Shown here one piece after another: positions 37,102-47,407 of a stretch of 64,000 nucleotides of DNA (the stretch's first letter is position 1; each line of letters starts with the position of its first letter). The DNA lies in contig NZ_AP021861.1 of the NCBI RefSeq assembly GCF_009177095.1, positions 6,678,501-6,742,500 on the forward strand. The letters run 5' to 3'. The notes below the pieces were generated by a model. It saw only the letters and a program-made list of their open reading frames with translations. It was not told where the DNA came from and did no database searches. Source of the DNA: Lacipirellula parvula (lineage in GTDB: Bacteria > Planctomycetota > Planctomycetia > Pirellulales > Lacipirellulaceae). The position numbers were made by a program, and so were the translations under genes.

Positions 37102-40100
37102 CTACAAGGACCGCTTTTCGAGCTGCATGTTGAGCCCAAGACCGCGGATCTCGTTGGTGAGCACGTCGAAGCTCGCCGGGGTGCCGGCTTGCAGCGTGTT
37201 CTCGCCCTTGACCATCGACTCGTAAATCTTCGTGCGTCCTTCGACGTCGTCGCTCTTCACCGTCAGCAGTTCTTGCAGGATATAGGCGGCGCCGTAGGCC
37301 TCGAGGGCCCACACTTCCATCTCGCCGAAGCGTTGGCCGCCGAACCGCGCCTTGCCGCCCAACGGTTGTTGGGTGATGAGCGAGTACGGCCCCGTGCTGC
37401 GGGCGTGGACCTTGTCGTCCACCAAGTGATGGAGCTTCAACATGTAGATGAAGCCGACCGTCGTTTCCTGCTCGAACGGCATGCCAGTGCGGCCGTCGTT
37501 CAGGCGGGCCTTGCCGTGCTTCGGCAAGCCAGCCTTGTCGAGACACTCGTTGATCTCTTCTTCCGTGGCGCCGTCGAACACCGGAGTTACCGCGCGGAAG
37601 CCGAGCTTGGCGCCCGCCCAACCGAGGTGGGTCTCCAGAATCTGGCCCACGTTCATACGGCTCGGCACGCCGAGCGGGTTCAGCATGATCTGCACCGGGG
37701 TGCCGTCCGGCAGGAACGGCATATCCTCGATCGGCAAGATCTTGGAGATAACGCCCTTATTACCGTGACGACCGGCCATCTTGTCGCCGACCGAGATCAC
37801 TCGCTTCGTCGCGACGTAAACCTTGACCATCTGCAACACGCCGCTGCGGAGCTCGTCGCCGCGCTTCATCGAGTTGAGCGTCCGATCGCGCTGATCGATC
37901 GCCTCTTCGACTTCCGGCCACAGCTGCTTGTAGGCTTGCTGCACCGACTTCTTGCGGTCGTCGCTGCGGATGTCGAGATTGTCGACCTTGAAGTTCACAG
38001 CCTGATCGGCGACAAACTGCGCCTCTTGGTTGTGAATCAGCTCGTTGCCATCTTCGTCGGTCAGCTTCTTGCCGAGGATCTTCTCGATCTCGTTCGCCAG
38101 GGCGGTGAACGCGGCGGCGATCTTCTCGTTGCCGCTCTTCTCCGCATCCTTCAGCGAACGCTCGAACGCCTTGCGTTCGTCTTCCGAGAGGCTCATCCGG
38201 CGGGAGAACTTCTGGGTGTCGATGACGATGCCTTCGACGCCCGACGGAACTTCCAGCGAGTCGTTCTTCACGTCTTCGCCGGCGCGACCGAAGATCGCGT
38301 GCAGCAGCTTCTCTTCCGGCGTGAGCTCGGTCTTGCTCTTCGGCGAGACCTTGCCGACCAGGATGTCGCCCGGCCAGACGAAGGTGCCGACCCGCACGAT
38401 GCCGCTCTCATCGAGATTGCGAAGAGCCTTTTCGCTGACGTTCGGGATGTCGCGAGTGAATTCCTCGCGTCCCAGCTTCGTTTCGCGAATTTCGACGTCA
38501 AACTCCTCGATGTGGATCGAGGTGTAGGTGTCGTTGTGGACCAGCTCTTCGCTGATGATGATCGCGTCTTCGAAGTTGTAGCCTTCGTACGACATGAACG
38601 CGACGAGGACGTTGCGGCCCAGGGCCAGGTCGCCCTTGAAGGTCGCAGCGCCGTCGGCAATGACGTCGCCCTTTTCGACCTTGTCGCCGATCTTCACCAG
38701 CGGCTTCTGGTTCTGGCAGGTCCGCTCGTTGAGACCCACGAACTTGCGCAGTTCATGCTTCTCTTGACCGATCTCGATCCGATTCGAGTCGACGTAGGTG
38801 ACCGTTCCCTTGTGACCGGCCCGCACCAACATGCCCGAGTGACGAGCGACGTCGCGTTCGAGGCCCGTGCCGACGATCGGCGGCTCGGCGATCAACAGCG
38901 GCACCGCTTGGCGCTGCATGTTGGAACCCATGAGCGCGCGGTTGGCGTCGTCATGTTCGAGGAACGGAATCAAACCAGCCGACACGCCGATCATCTGGCT
39001 CGGCGCCACGTCGGTGTACTGGATTTTTTCCGTCGGCACGACCATGAAGTCGCTGCGGTAACGAGCGACTACCGTATCGCCTTGAATCTCGTTGTTCTTC
39101 ACCGGCACGTCGGCCGAGGCGACGTAAGCGTCCGACTCTTCGTCGGCACGCAGCCACACCACCTCTTCGGTCAGCTTGCCGTTCTTCACCTTGCGGTACG
39201 GCGTGACCAGGAAGCCGTAATCGTCGACCGTGGCGTACATCGCCAAGCTCGAGATCAGACCGATGTTCGTACCTTCCGGCGTTTCGATCGGGCAGATGCG
39301 GCCGTAGTGCGAAATGTGCACGTCGCGGACTTCGAAGCCAGCCCGCTTACGATTCAAACCGCCCGGGCCGAGGGCCGACAACCGGCGTTCGTGCGTGAGC
39401 ATCGACAGCGGGTTCGTCTGGTCGACGACCTGCGACAGTTCGCCGCGGCCGAAGAAGTACTCGATGGCGGCCGAGATGCTCTTCGGGTTGATCAGGCTCC
39501 GCGGCGTCATGTCGGCCGCGTCCTTGAGGCTCATCCGCTCTTGCACGGTGCGGCGGAGCTTCAGGAAGCCCTTGCGGATTTCATCGCACGCCAGCTCGTC
39601 GATCGTCCGCAGACGACGATTACCGAGGTGATCGATGTCGTCGACGTACGCTTCGTTCTCGCCGGCCACGAGCAACAACAGGTAGTTGATCGCCGCGACG
39701 AGATCTTCCGGACGCAGAACCATTTCGTCTTCGGAGACGTTCAGGTTCAGCTTCCGGTTCATGCGGAAGCGACCGACGCGACCGAGGCGGTAGCGATTGG
39801 CGTCGAAGAACTTTTCGCTGAACAGCGCGCGAGCCTTCTCGAGCTGCGGCGGGTTGCCCGGACGCAGACGCTGGTAAATCCGGAGCAACGCCTCCTCATG
39901 GCTCGACGTGTTGTCGTCGGCCAGGGCGTTGAGCAGATGCGGCGTCTTCGGCGGCTCCATCACGTCGACCTGCTTGATCCCCGACGTGCAGATGATTTCT
40001 GCAACGTTCTTGGTGATCCGCTGGCCCGATTCGATGATGATTTCGCCGGCGCGTTCGCTCTCGGCGGGGTAGACGACGTCTTCGACCGCAACCTTGCCTT

Positions 40101-40815
40101 CGAGCTTGCCGGCGCTGCGGCCGTCGACGACCTTCTGCTTCGTCACCGGGTAGAAGCGACGGAGAATCTCGGCGTCGGAACCCAGCTCGGGCGACATCGC
40201 CCGCAGCAGCGTCATCGCAGAGAACTTACCGCTCTGGTCGATGCGGACCGTGACGCTGTCCTTCTTCGTGGTGTTCAGCTCGATCCAGCTGCCACGCTCC
40301 GGGATCACGCGGCACGAGTACATGCGACGCTCGCCCGGATCCATTTCCGAGACGAAGTCGATGCCCGGCGACCGGTGCAACTGCGACACGACGACGCGCT
40401 CGGCGCCGTTGATGATGAACTCGCCGCCGCCGAGCATGATCGGCAAATCGCCGAGGTAGACTTCTTCCTCGACCGGCTGATCCTTGAGCAAGCGCAGCCA
40501 GATGCGGAACGGCCGACCGTAGGTCAGGCGCAGCTGCCGACACTCGTCCATGCTGTAGCGCGGCTTGCCGAGCTCGTAGCGGACGTATTCGAGCTTGATC
40601 GTCTTGTCGTAGCTCTCGATCGGAAAGATTTCCTGCAGGACCGCCTCGAGGCCCTCGCTCTTCCGCTTGGCGGTGGAACCGCCGTTGTATTGCAGGAACC
40701 GCTCGTAGCTTTCGGTCTGAATCTGGGTGAGATCAGGAAGGTCGAACGATTCTCGGCCGCTGCCGAAGCTACGAATGTTCTGAGTGACCAGCCGCCGCTG
40801 AGCCGTGACTGCCAT
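37102..40815 (-). CDS. rpoB: RNA polymerase beta subunit
   Basis: Beta subunit of RNA polymerase, 1237 residues. The rifampicin-pocket region is recognisable ([20 protein letters not shown], then [20 protein letters not shown]), with the conserved Gln, Asp, His and Ser/Arg positions; the position usually Ser531-like is followed by ALGPGGL as normal. The catalytic-side motifs [15 protein letters not shown] and [15 protein letters not shown] are present. The C-terminal [20 protein letters not shown] clamp segment is intact. It is preceded by a 346-base spacer after rplL. Confidence 0.98.
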   Translation of the reverse strand: MAVTAQRRLVTQNIRSFGSGRESFDLPDLTQIQTESYERFLQYNGGSTAKRKSEGLEAVLQEIFPIESYDKTIKLEYVRYELGKPRYSMDECRQLRLTYGRPFRIWLRLLKDQPVEEEVYLGDLPIMLGGGEFIINGAERVVVSQLHRSPGIDFVSEMDPGERRMYSCRVIPERGSWIELNTTKKDSVTVRIDQSGKFSAMTLLRAMSPELGSDAEILRRFYPVTKQKVVDGRSAGKLEGKVAVEDVVYPAESERAGEIIIESGQRITKNVAEIICTSGIKQVDVMEPPKTPHLLNALADDNTSSHEEALLRIYQRLRPGNPPQLEKARALFSEKFFDANRYRLGRVGRFRMNRKLNLNVSEDEMVLRPEDLVAAINYLLLLVAGENEAYVDDIDHLGNRRLRTIDELACDEIRKGFLKLRRTVQERMSLKDAADMTPRSLINPKSISAAIEYFFGRGELSQVVDQTNPLSMLTHERRLSALGPGGLNRKRAGFEVRDVHISHYGRICPIETPEGTNIGLISSLAMYATVDDYGFLVTPYRKVKNGKLTEEVVWLRADEESDAYVASADVPVKNNEIQGDTVVARYRSDFMVVPTEKIQYTDVAPSQMIGVSAGLIPFLEHDDANRALMGSNMQRQAVPLLIAEPPIVGTGLERDVARHSGMLVRAGHKGTVTYVDSNRIEIGQEKHELRKFVGLNERTCQNQKPLVKIGDKVEKGDVIADGAATFKGDLALGRNVLVAFMSYEGYNFEDAIIISEELVHNDTYTSIHIEEFDVEIRETKLGREEFTRDIPNVSEKALRNLDESGIVRVGTFVWPGDILVGKVSPKSKTELTPEEKLLHAIFGRAGEDVKNDSLEVPSGVEGIVIDTQKFSRRMSLSEDERKAFERSLKDAEKSGNEKIAAAFTALANEIEKILGKKLTDEDGNELIHNQEAQFVADQAVNFKVDNLDIRSDDRKKSVQQAYKQLWPEVEEAIDQRDRTLNSMKRGDELRSGVLQMVKVYVATKRVISVGDKMAGRHGNKGVISKILPIEDMPFLPDGTPVQIMLNPLGVPSRMNVGQILETHLGWAGAKLGFRAVTPVFDGATEEEINECLDKAGLPKHGKARLNDGRTGMPFEQETTVGFIYMLKLHHLVDDKVHARSTGPYSLITQQPLGGKARFGGQRFGEMEVWALEAYGAAYILQELLTVKSDDVEGRTKIYESMVKGENTLQAGTPASFDVLTNEIRGLGLNMQLEKRSL

Positions 40816-41161
40816 AGGGCTTGACTGCTCCGTTCTAACGAGGTGGGAACCTAATCCGCGCGCCGCGATCCAGCCGATTGAATGAACGCCCCTCGCTACT
40901 GTTCCCCTCTAGCCGGAGGACCACTGTCCTCCAGAACCCGGACCGCGTGGCGGTCCGGCTAGCGCGAACTTAGCTAGCTTTCAACAAACGACAAACGCAG
41001 CCAAGAGGCCGTGCTACCTCTTCGCTGCTTCGCACGTTAGGCAAGTATATCGAAACTGCGTCGCTCTGGGCGCCGCTAACGCATCAAGCCGTTCGGAAGC
41101 GCAAAGCGGCGACCCCGGCGCCGAAGCGCCAGGGGTCGCGCGATGCGATGCAGCCAAACAG
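40816..41161 (-). other. rplL-rpoB spacer with attenuator-like hairpins
   Basis: 346 bases. Two GC-rich hairpin groups: GCGACCCC/GGGGTCGC with an inner GGCGC pairing (41109-41139), 23 bases after rplL, and CTAGCCGGAGGAC.../CGGACCGC..GCGGTCCGGCTAGC (40912-40965). Between them a TATACT box at 41044-41049 (minus) lacks a good -35. In E. coli this spacer holds an attenuator that sets the ratio of L7/L12 to beta; a similar role here is an inference. Confidence 0.5.
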
Positions 41162-41572
41162 TTACTTGATGGTGACCTTGGCGCCAGCTTCTTCGAGTTC
41201 CTTCTTCAGCTTCTCGGCCTCTTCCTTCGAGACCCCTTCCTTCACCTTGCTCGGGACGCCTTCGACCAGGTCCTTGGCTTCCTTCAGACCCAGGCCGGTG
41301 GCGCTGCGGACGACCTTGATCACGTTGATCTTGTTGTCGCCGAAGCTGTCCATGATCACGTTGAATTCGGTTTGCTCTTCAGCAGCGGCAGCAGCGCCGC
41401 CGCCCGCGCCCGGGGCAGCCATCATGACAGCGCCGCCGGCAGCCGGCTCGATGCCGTGAACTTCCTTCAAGTAATCGCTCAGTTCCTTCGCTTCCTTCAG
41501 CGTCAGCTTGACGATGTCGTCGCCCAGCTTCTTGGTCGCGTCGGAAAATTCAATAGTGGCTGCATCGCTCAT
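41162..41572 (-). CDS. rplL: Ribosomal protein bL12 (L7/L12)
   Basis: Stalk protein that recruits translation GTPases. 136 residues: helical N-terminal dimerisation domain ([20 protein letters not shown]), Ala/Gly hinge ([16 protein letters not shown]) and C-terminal domain ([26 protein letters not shown]...[21 protein letters not shown]). All parts are normal. It follows rplJ after 104 bases, which fits joint transcription. Confidence 0.98.
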   Translation of the reverse strand: MSDAATIEFSDATKKLGDDIVKLTLKEAKELSDYLKEVHGIEPAAGGAVMMAAPGAGGGAAAAAEEQTEFNVIMDSFGDNKINVIKVVRSATGLGLKEAKDLVEGVPSKVKEGVSKEEAEKLKKELEEAGAKVTIK

Positions 41573-41676
41573 GACAAACTACCCTTTCGCAAGTGTGGGC
41601 GTTACGCCCAATGTGAATTAGTTTTTTTGATTTATGTGATTGGAGAATTGAGAACGTTCGCCGTGACTACGACCGC

Positions 41677-42198
41677 TCAACCCTCTTCTTCGCTTTTCTT
41701 CTTGACCTGGCTCGCGAGCTTGGCGCCCGGACCCAACAGTTGAGACGCCAGGTTGGCCCCTGGAGCCAGGATTTGCCCCACGAGCAAGCTGAGTTGCTCG
41801 GTGCGGCTCGGCCAGGTGCTGACCTTCTTCACGTCGGCGGCCGACAACTTCGACCCGCCCATCGACCCGCCCTTAGGGGCGAACGGAGCGTATGCCTTGT
41901 CGTCGGTGTACTTCGTGATTTCCTTGGCCAACGAGACGATGTCTTCGGCGCCCCAGACGATCGTCGCCGACCCTTCGCTGCCTTCGAAGGCTGCCGAGAG
42001 TGCAGTCCCTTCGGTCGCGCGACGGGCCAGGCTCGTCTTCACCATGAGCATCTTGATGCCCTTCTGGCGAAGCTGCTTCCGCAACTCGACGTTCTTGTTG
42101 GCTTCCAGCCCGGCGATATCGACGACCAACACGTCCTCAACGCCGTCCAGACGCTTCTTCAAGTCGTCGGTAATCAGGTCTTTTAGGTATTTGCTCAT
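41677..42198 (-). CDS. rplJ: Ribosomal protein uL10
   Basis: Base of the L7/L12 stalk. From the start at 42198 (MSKYLKDLITDDLKKRLDGV) it is 173 residues; the frame reaches upstream to 42246 through the adjacent hairpin repeat without similarity. The core NVELRKQLRQKGIKMLMVKT and KGGSMGGSKLSAADVKKVST are typical. The C-terminus, which carries bL12 dimers, ends in a Lys/Glu-rich helix (QVKKKSEEEG). Confidence 0.95.
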   Translation of the reverse strand: MSKYLKDLITDDLKKRLDGVEDVLVVDIAGLEANKNVELRKQLRQKGIKMLMVKTSLARRATEGTALSAAFEGSEGSATIVWGAEDIVSLAKEITKYTDDKAYAPFAPKGGSMGGSKLSAADVKKVSTWPSRTEQLSLLVGQILAPGANLASQLLGPGAKLASQVKKKSEEEG

Positions 42199-42213
42199 AT
42201 AAAAACTCTCACA

Positions 42214-42240
42214 GCGAGCCGGGTCGTTTCGACCCCGGCG
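42214..42240. repeat. GC-rich hairpin repeat, rplA-rplJ spacer
   Basis: GCGAGCCGGGTCGTTTCGAC followed by CCCGGCG: one base different from the identical copies at 9747-9774 and 23640-23667. It lies 16 bases upstream of the rplJ start codon, so its stem is close to the ribosome-binding site. Confidence 0.8.
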
Positions 42241-42261
42241 GCTCATTGATTGATTTGAGAA

Positions 42262-42939
42262 CTAGATCGCCAACCGCACGCTGGGGGTCATCGCGCCGCT
42301 CACATGAGCGCTCTTCACGTAGATCCCCTTCACGGCCGACGGCTTGAGCGACACGACGCGGTCGACGAACGCCTTCGCGTTCTCGGCCAGCTTTTCGGCG
42401 TCGAAGCTCAGCTTGCCGATCGGAGCGTGGACGTTGCCAGCCTTGTCGTTGCGGAACTCGACCTTACCAGCCTTGTACTCGGCGACGGTCTTGGCGACGT
42501 CGGGGGTGACGGTGCCGGCACGGGGCGACGGCATCAAACCGCGCGGACCAAGGACGCGGCCGAGCGGGCTCACGACCTTCATCATGTCGGGGGACGCGAT
42601 GCACGCATCGAAATCCATCCAGCCGCCCAGAATCTTCTGAGCGAGTTCCTCTTCACCGACTTCGTCGGCGCCGGCCGCCTTGGCCGCGTCGGCCTGGGCG
42701 CCCTTGGCGAAAACCACCACGCGAAGCTGCTTGCCGATACCGTGCGGCAGCACGATCGAGCCGCGGACGATCTGATCGGCCTGAGCCGCGTCGACGCCGA
42801 GACGCATGACGATGTCGACCGTTTGGTCGAATTTGGTGGCGCTAAACTGCTTGAGAGCCGCCACCGCTTCGGCGATCGGCATCGCTTCGGCCGGCCGCTT
42901 CTTGGCGGAGGCCTTCATTCTTTTGCTAACTGTGGGCAT
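42262..42939 (-). CDS. rplA: Ribosomal protein uL1
   Basis: uL1 of the mobile L1 stalk that moves with E-site tRNA; in E. coli it represses its own operon. The start at 42939 ([20 protein letters not shown]) gives 225 residues; the longer frame to 43005 would overlap the rplK spacer without similarity. The signature [20 protein letters not shown] is complete and the C-terminal [20 protein letters not shown] is typical. It follows rplK by 83 bases. Confidence 0.96.
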   Translation of the reverse strand: MPTVSKRMKASAKKRPAEAMPIAEAVAALKQFSATKFDQTVDIVMRLGVDAAQADQIVRGSIVLPHGIGKQLRVVVFAKGAQADAAKAAGADEVGEEELAQKILGGWMDFDACIASPDMMKVVSPLGRVLGPRGLMPSPRAGTVTPDVAKTVAEYKAGKVEFRNDKAGNVHAPIGKLSFDAEKLAENAKAFVDRVVSLKPSAVKGIYVKSAHVSGAMTPSVRLAI

Positions 42940-43022
42940 GAAAGGTGCCGTTATGACAGTGAGTAAGTTGGTTGTACGGAGCGAACGGCGGGGCCGAACG
43001 CTCACCCGGCGAGAACGCCGCG

Positions 43023-43448
43023 CTAGCCTTCGACCACCAGGCCCATGCTGCGCGCCGTGCCTTCGATCATGCGAACCGCGTGCTCAACGTCGCGCGAGTT
43101 CAGATCGTTCATCTTCAGCGTTGCGATCTCGGCCAATTGAGCGCGAGTGACCGTGCCGACTTTCGTCTTGTTCGGCACGCCCGAGCCCTTCGCCAACCCC
43201 GCGACCTTCTTCAGCAAGACGGCCGCTGGCGGGCTTTTGGTATAGAAATCGAACGACCGGTCGTTGTAGACGCTCACCACCACCGGAATCATCATTCCAG
43301 CGGCTTCTTTCGTCCGGTCGTTGAACGCCTGGACGAACTGGCCCAGGTTGATGCCGTACTTACCGAGCGAAGTACCGACCGGAGGAGCAGGCGTCGCCTG
43401 ACCTCCCGGAATCTGGAACTTCGCGACTCCGACTAACTGTTTTGCCAT
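43023..43448 (-). CDS. rplK: Ribosomal protein uL11
   Basis: uL11 forms the GTPase-associated centre with 23S rRNA and is the thiostrepton target region. The 141 residues include the Pro-rich N-terminus ([20 protein letters not shown]) with conserved prolines, and the C-terminal RNA-binding domain ([20 protein letters not shown]). It lies between nusG and rplA, 96 bases after nusG. Confidence 0.98.
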   Translation of the reverse strand: MAKQLVGVAKFQIPGGQATPAPPVGTSLGKYGINLGQFVQAFNDRTKEAAGMMIPVVVSVYNDRSFDFYTKSPPAAVLLKKVAGLAKGSGVPNKTKVGTVTRAQLAEIATLKMNDLNSRDVEHAVRMIEGTARSMGLVVEG

Positions 43449-43544
43449 TGCACTTTCCGTTGTTGGTAGTCAACGGTCTGCTCGACGGAACCCGGCTCCC
43501 GAACTCGACGACAGTCGCATTCGGCCCCGACGCCTGCAGACCTC

Positions 43545-44288
43545 CTACACGCCTTCAACTTGCCAATATTCCAGCTCGACCGGCGTACTCCGGCCGAAGA
43601 TGCTGATCATCACTTGGACCTTGCCGCTCTGCGGATCGATGGTTCCAACTTCCCCTTCGAACCCTTCGAACGTGCCGTCCTTCACCTTGACGCGATCGCC
43701 CGATTTGAACTTGATGTCCAGTTTCGGCGAGTCGTCCGATACTTCTTCGTCAGTTTGCACGATGCGGGCGATCTCGTGGGCGAGCATCGGCTGCGGCTTG
43801 CCGCCGGCGCCGGTGAAATCGCCAATCCCCGAGGTTTCGCGAATCGCGAACCAACTGTCGTCGTTGATGTTCATCCGGACGACGATGTAGCCCGGATAAA
43901 GCTTCCGTTCGACGATTTTTTTCTTACCAGCCTTGAACTCAGTGACCTTTTCCGTCGGGACGAGAATGTTGTCAACGTCGACGTACTTCTGCAGCCCTTC
44001 GATCGCGACCTTGCGCTTGAGCGCGTCGGCGATCGAGCGTTCGCGGTTGCTCTGCACCTTCAAGATGTACCAGTCCATTTGGACCGGTCCCTGAGGTTCG
44101 GCAGCCTTCTTCGCGGCGACCTCCGCTTCTGTCGACACGGCGGAAGCCCGCGACAGCGGCTTTTGCTCGACGGGAATCACCTCGGAAGGATCATCGTCGA
44201 TTTCAGGCTCAACGACTGCCGGCGCCGACGAGTTCGCACCCGTGACGTTCAATTCGTCGTCCACCTTGTTCGGCTCCTCGCTGCTCAC
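43545..44288 (-). CDS. nusG: Transcription elongation/antitermination factor NusG
   Basis: Universal RNA polymerase-binding elongation factor. The NGN domain starts near residue 72 (MDWYILKVQSNRERSIADAL) and the KOW domain near 193 (FKSGDRVKVKDGTFEGFEGE). Before the NGN lies a 70-residue acidic, probably disordered extension (EPEIDDDPSEVIPVEQ), giving 247 residues against 181 in E. coli. It follows secE by 86 bases, in the normal secE-nusG-rplK order. Confidence 0.96.
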   Translation of the reverse strand: MSSEEPNKVDDELNVTGANSSAPAVVEPEIDDDPSEVIPVEQKPLSRASAVSTEAEVAAKKAAEPQGPVQMDWYILKVQSNRERSIADALKRKVAIEGLQKYVDVDNILVPTEKVTEFKAGKKKIVERKLYPGYIVVRMNINDDSWFAIRETSGIGDFTGAGGKPQPMLAHEIARIVQTDEEVSDDSPKLDIKFKSGDRVKVKDGTFEGFEGEVGTIDPQSGKVQVMISIFGRSTPVELEYWQVEGV

Positions 44289-44374
44289 CGCTTATGCGCC
44301 TTCTTCCCGCCAACCAAAGAACATTCCATCCGCCGTCTGCACTACAGACAGCGGCTGCTTTCCATCGCGACCTA

Positions 44375-44851
44375 CTAGAAGAGGCTCACGATCTTGCCGA
44401 ACAGGTCGAGCAAGACGCCAATAAACCACTTCAAAAACAAATCGTACCCGAGCAAGATCGCCGTCATGAAGAAGATCACCACCAAGACGACCATCGACGC
44501 ACGAAAAAGCTCGCCCCGGCTCGGCCAGGAGACCTTTCCCATCTCATTCTCAACCGAGATCAAGAACTCGGCGAACTTCGGCATGTTGACGACGCGAAAC
44601 GCCGCCCACGCCCCGATCGCCAGCACGATCATCGGCAACACGTATCTTGCAACCACGGCAGGCGAGATTTTGTCTTGCAACGCCGGCGGCACGAAATATT
44701 CCCCGAGCTCCGGCGAAGCACCGGAACTCATCGTCCACGCACCGACCGCCGCGACGGCCAAGAGCGCGAAAAACGTAGCCTGCCGGGCCACCTTGCCCTG
44801 ATTTCGCTTGTAACGCGAAGCAGTGAATATTCCTGCGATTAACTCAGCCAC
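44375..44851 (-). CDS. secE: Preprotein translocase subunit SecE
   Basis: Small Sec translocon subunit that clamps SecY. The 158 residues have three hydrophobic segments (ATFFALLAVAAVGAWTM, YVLPMIVLAIGAWAAF and MVVLVVIFFMTAILLGYDLF), like the three-helix E. coli type and unlike the one-helix type. The amphipathic ENEMGKVSWPSRGELFRASM before the last helix is the family signature. It lies just downstream of tRNA-Trp. Confidence 0.95.
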   Translation of the reverse strand: MAELIAGIFTASRYKRNQGKVARQATFFALLAVAAVGAWTMSSGASPELGEYFVPPALQDKISPAVVARYVLPMIVLAIGAWAAFRVVNMPKFAEFLISVENEMGKVSWPSRGELFRASMVVLVVIFFMTAILLGYDLFLKWFIGVLLDLFGKIVSLF

Positions 44852-44866
44852 GTTAGTCTTTCCAAA

Positions 44867-44949
44867 GAGCTATGAGCGACGAGCGGCGAGTTGCGAGTGA
44901 AATCCGTTACTCACGAAACCCGAAACTCGAAACTCCTTACTCGCTACTC
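44867..44949. repeat. Two-arm element of CGAGT words, tRNA-Trp-secE spacer
   Basis: Left block 44867-44900 (GAGCTATGAGCGACGAGCGG and on) and right block 44909-44949 (ACTCACGAAACCCGAAACTC and on) are approximate reverse complements only 8 bases apart. It starts 15 bases from the secE start codon. Confidence 0.75.
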
Positions 44950-44956
44950 CCGAATG

Positions 44957-45029
44957 CAGGGGCGGCGGGAATCGAACTCGCAACCCCCGGTTTTGGAGAC
45001 CGGTGCTCTGCCAATTGAGCTACGCCCCT
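44957..45029 (-). tRNA. trnW: tRNA-Trp (CCA)
   Basis: 73-base cloverleaf on the minus strand: acceptor AGGGGCG/CGCCCCT with discriminator G, D arm GCTC..GAGC, anticodon stem CCGGT/ACCGG with loop CTCCAAA (anticodon CCA), T arm GCGAG/TTCGATTC. CCA is not encoded. It lies between tuf and secE, the position common in many phyla. Confidence 0.97.
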
Positions 45030-45035
45030 GTGTGA

Positions 45036-45083
45036 AAGAAAAATCGGAAAGGGGGAAGGCGATCGAAATCGCCTTCCCCTTCC
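45036..45083 (-). terminator. Intrinsic terminator after tuf
   Basis: On the minus strand GGAAGGGGAAGGCGAT pairs with ATCGCCTTCCCCCTTTCC (one bulge), loop TTCG, tail GATTTTTCTTT. It begins 18 bases after the tuf stop codon and its tail ends only 6 bases before the 5' end of tRNA-Trp. Confidence 0.88.
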
Positions 45084-45101
45084 GTTTTGCTTTCCCTTGA
45101 A

Positions 45102-46301
<1,200 letters not shown>

Positions 46302-46407
46302 TGTTCTCCCTACTAACTCAACACTTGTTTCATGGGGTCAAAATTTTTTGCCCGCCAGCGAGCGACATGTCGCCGGCAATGGCTGGACGATCGAAACTAA
46401 CATCGAG

Positions 46408-46480
<73 letters not shown>

Positions 46481-46492
46481 AAAGGATCAAAA

Positions 46493-46525
46493 AGCCGTCA
46501 GCTTTCAGCACTCAGCCGTCAGCTC
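46493..46525. repeat. Single AGCTGTCAGC-type block between tRNA genes
   Basis: AGCCGTCAGCTTTCAGCACT and following words lie 13 bases upstream of tRNA-Thr(GGT). There is no reverse-complement arm before tRNA-Gly, so this is a half-element. Confidence 0.65.
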
Positions 46526-46600
46526 AGAAACCCACCTCCCGACAACTACCTAACTCTTTCGCGGCGGCCAAAAACTCAGCCAACGCCAACAGCACTTCGA

Positions 46601-46671
46601 AGCGGGTGAAGGGAATCGAACCCTCGTATTCAGCTTGGAAGGCTGCTGCTCTACCATTGAGCTACACCCGC
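46601..46671 (-). tRNA. trnG: tRNA-Gly (TCC)
   Basis: 71 bases: acceptor GCGGGTG/CACCCGC, anticodon loop CTTCCAA (anticodon TCC) on a stem GCAGC/GCTGA whose outermost pair is G.A, T arm CGAGG/TTCGATTC. CCA is not encoded. Order matches glyT of E. coli. Confidence 0.96.
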
Positions 46672-46710
46672 AAACCTAACCTCTTACTAGCTCTAGCACT
46701 TAGCTTCTAG

Positions 46711-46792
46711 TGGGGAGTACAGGATTCGAACCTGTGAAGGCATAGCCATCAGATTTACAGTCTGACCCGTTTGACCGCTTCGGTAACTCCCC
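46711..46792 (-). tRNA. trnY: tRNA-Tyr (GTA)
   Basis: 82 bases with a long variable arm as expected for bacterial tRNA-Tyr. Acceptor GGGGAGT/ACTCCCC, anticodon stem TCAGA/TCTGA with loop CTGTAAA (anticodon GTA), T arm CACAG/TTCGAATC. CCA is not encoded. Order matches tyrU of E. coli. Confidence 0.97.
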
Positions 46793-46886
46793 GACGTACT
46801 CCTCTAACCACCGCAAAGCCGATTTACCGAAGACCGTCGGTCGCAGCAAAACCGTCCCGGGCGGCGAAAACTCTCTCTATCGACAG

Positions 46887-46959
46887 AGCTAGCGGAGGGA
46901 CTTGAACCCACAACCTGCTGATTACAAATCAGCTGCTCTGCCAATTGAGCTACGCTAGC
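46887..46959 (-). tRNA. trnT: tRNA-Thr (TGT)
   Basis: 73 bases: acceptor GCTAGCG/CGCTAGC, anticodon stem GCTGA/TCAGC with loop TTTGTAA (anticodon TGT), T arm GTGGG/TTCAAGTC. CCA is not encoded. First gene of the tRNA-tuf unit, matching thrU of E. coli, directly after the promoter at 46990-47017. Confidence 0.97.
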
Positions 46960-47407
46960 CGGGGTGGGGCGAGCTTGTGCGAATCAACTAATATACCGAA
47001 GCCGCAAGGGGTGACAAGGCGGCCTCTAGCGAATTTCGGACCGCATTAACAAGCTGCGCAGGGCAGATACTGCTAGCAAAGAGCCGAGGGCGGCCTCCCA
47101 GCCTGACACAAACCTCGCCCGGCGGCGCGACACCCCACACCCCGCAGAGCAACCAAAGCCCCAAAGTCGCAAATTGCGACTTTTTAACGCATCCAGAGAC
47201 ATTTCCCTGGCCGTACCTTCCGTAACGGGGTAGGCTGGCGTCTCGTTTCGCGAGAAACCTAGCCACTTCGTTCGTCTCGCCGTTGATGGATGACGGCTTC
47301 GAAGTGGCGTCCGTTTCAACTGGCGCTGCATTTTCCGACTTATCCTCGGCGCCATCGACTGGGTCGACACCGCACCAGACCAGCAACTTGAGCTAGGAGT
47401 AAGCTAC
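46960..47407. other. Divergent spacer between tRNA-tuf unit and PEP-CTERM gene
   Basis: 450 bases. The left end holds the tRNA promoter (46990-47017). The rest contains no recognisable gene; short frames on the minus strand look random. A promoter for the plus-strand PEP-CTERM gene must lie in the right part, but I cannot identify it. Confidence 0.55.
46990..47017 (-). promoter_or_regulatory. Sigma-70 promoter of the tRNA-tuf unit
   Basis: Minus strand TTGTCA (47012-47017), 16-base spacer, TATATT (46990-46995). Start would be near 46983, about 24 bases before the tRNA-Thr(TGT) 5' end. A stable RNA promoter so placed is expected for this conserved unit. Confidence 0.75.
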
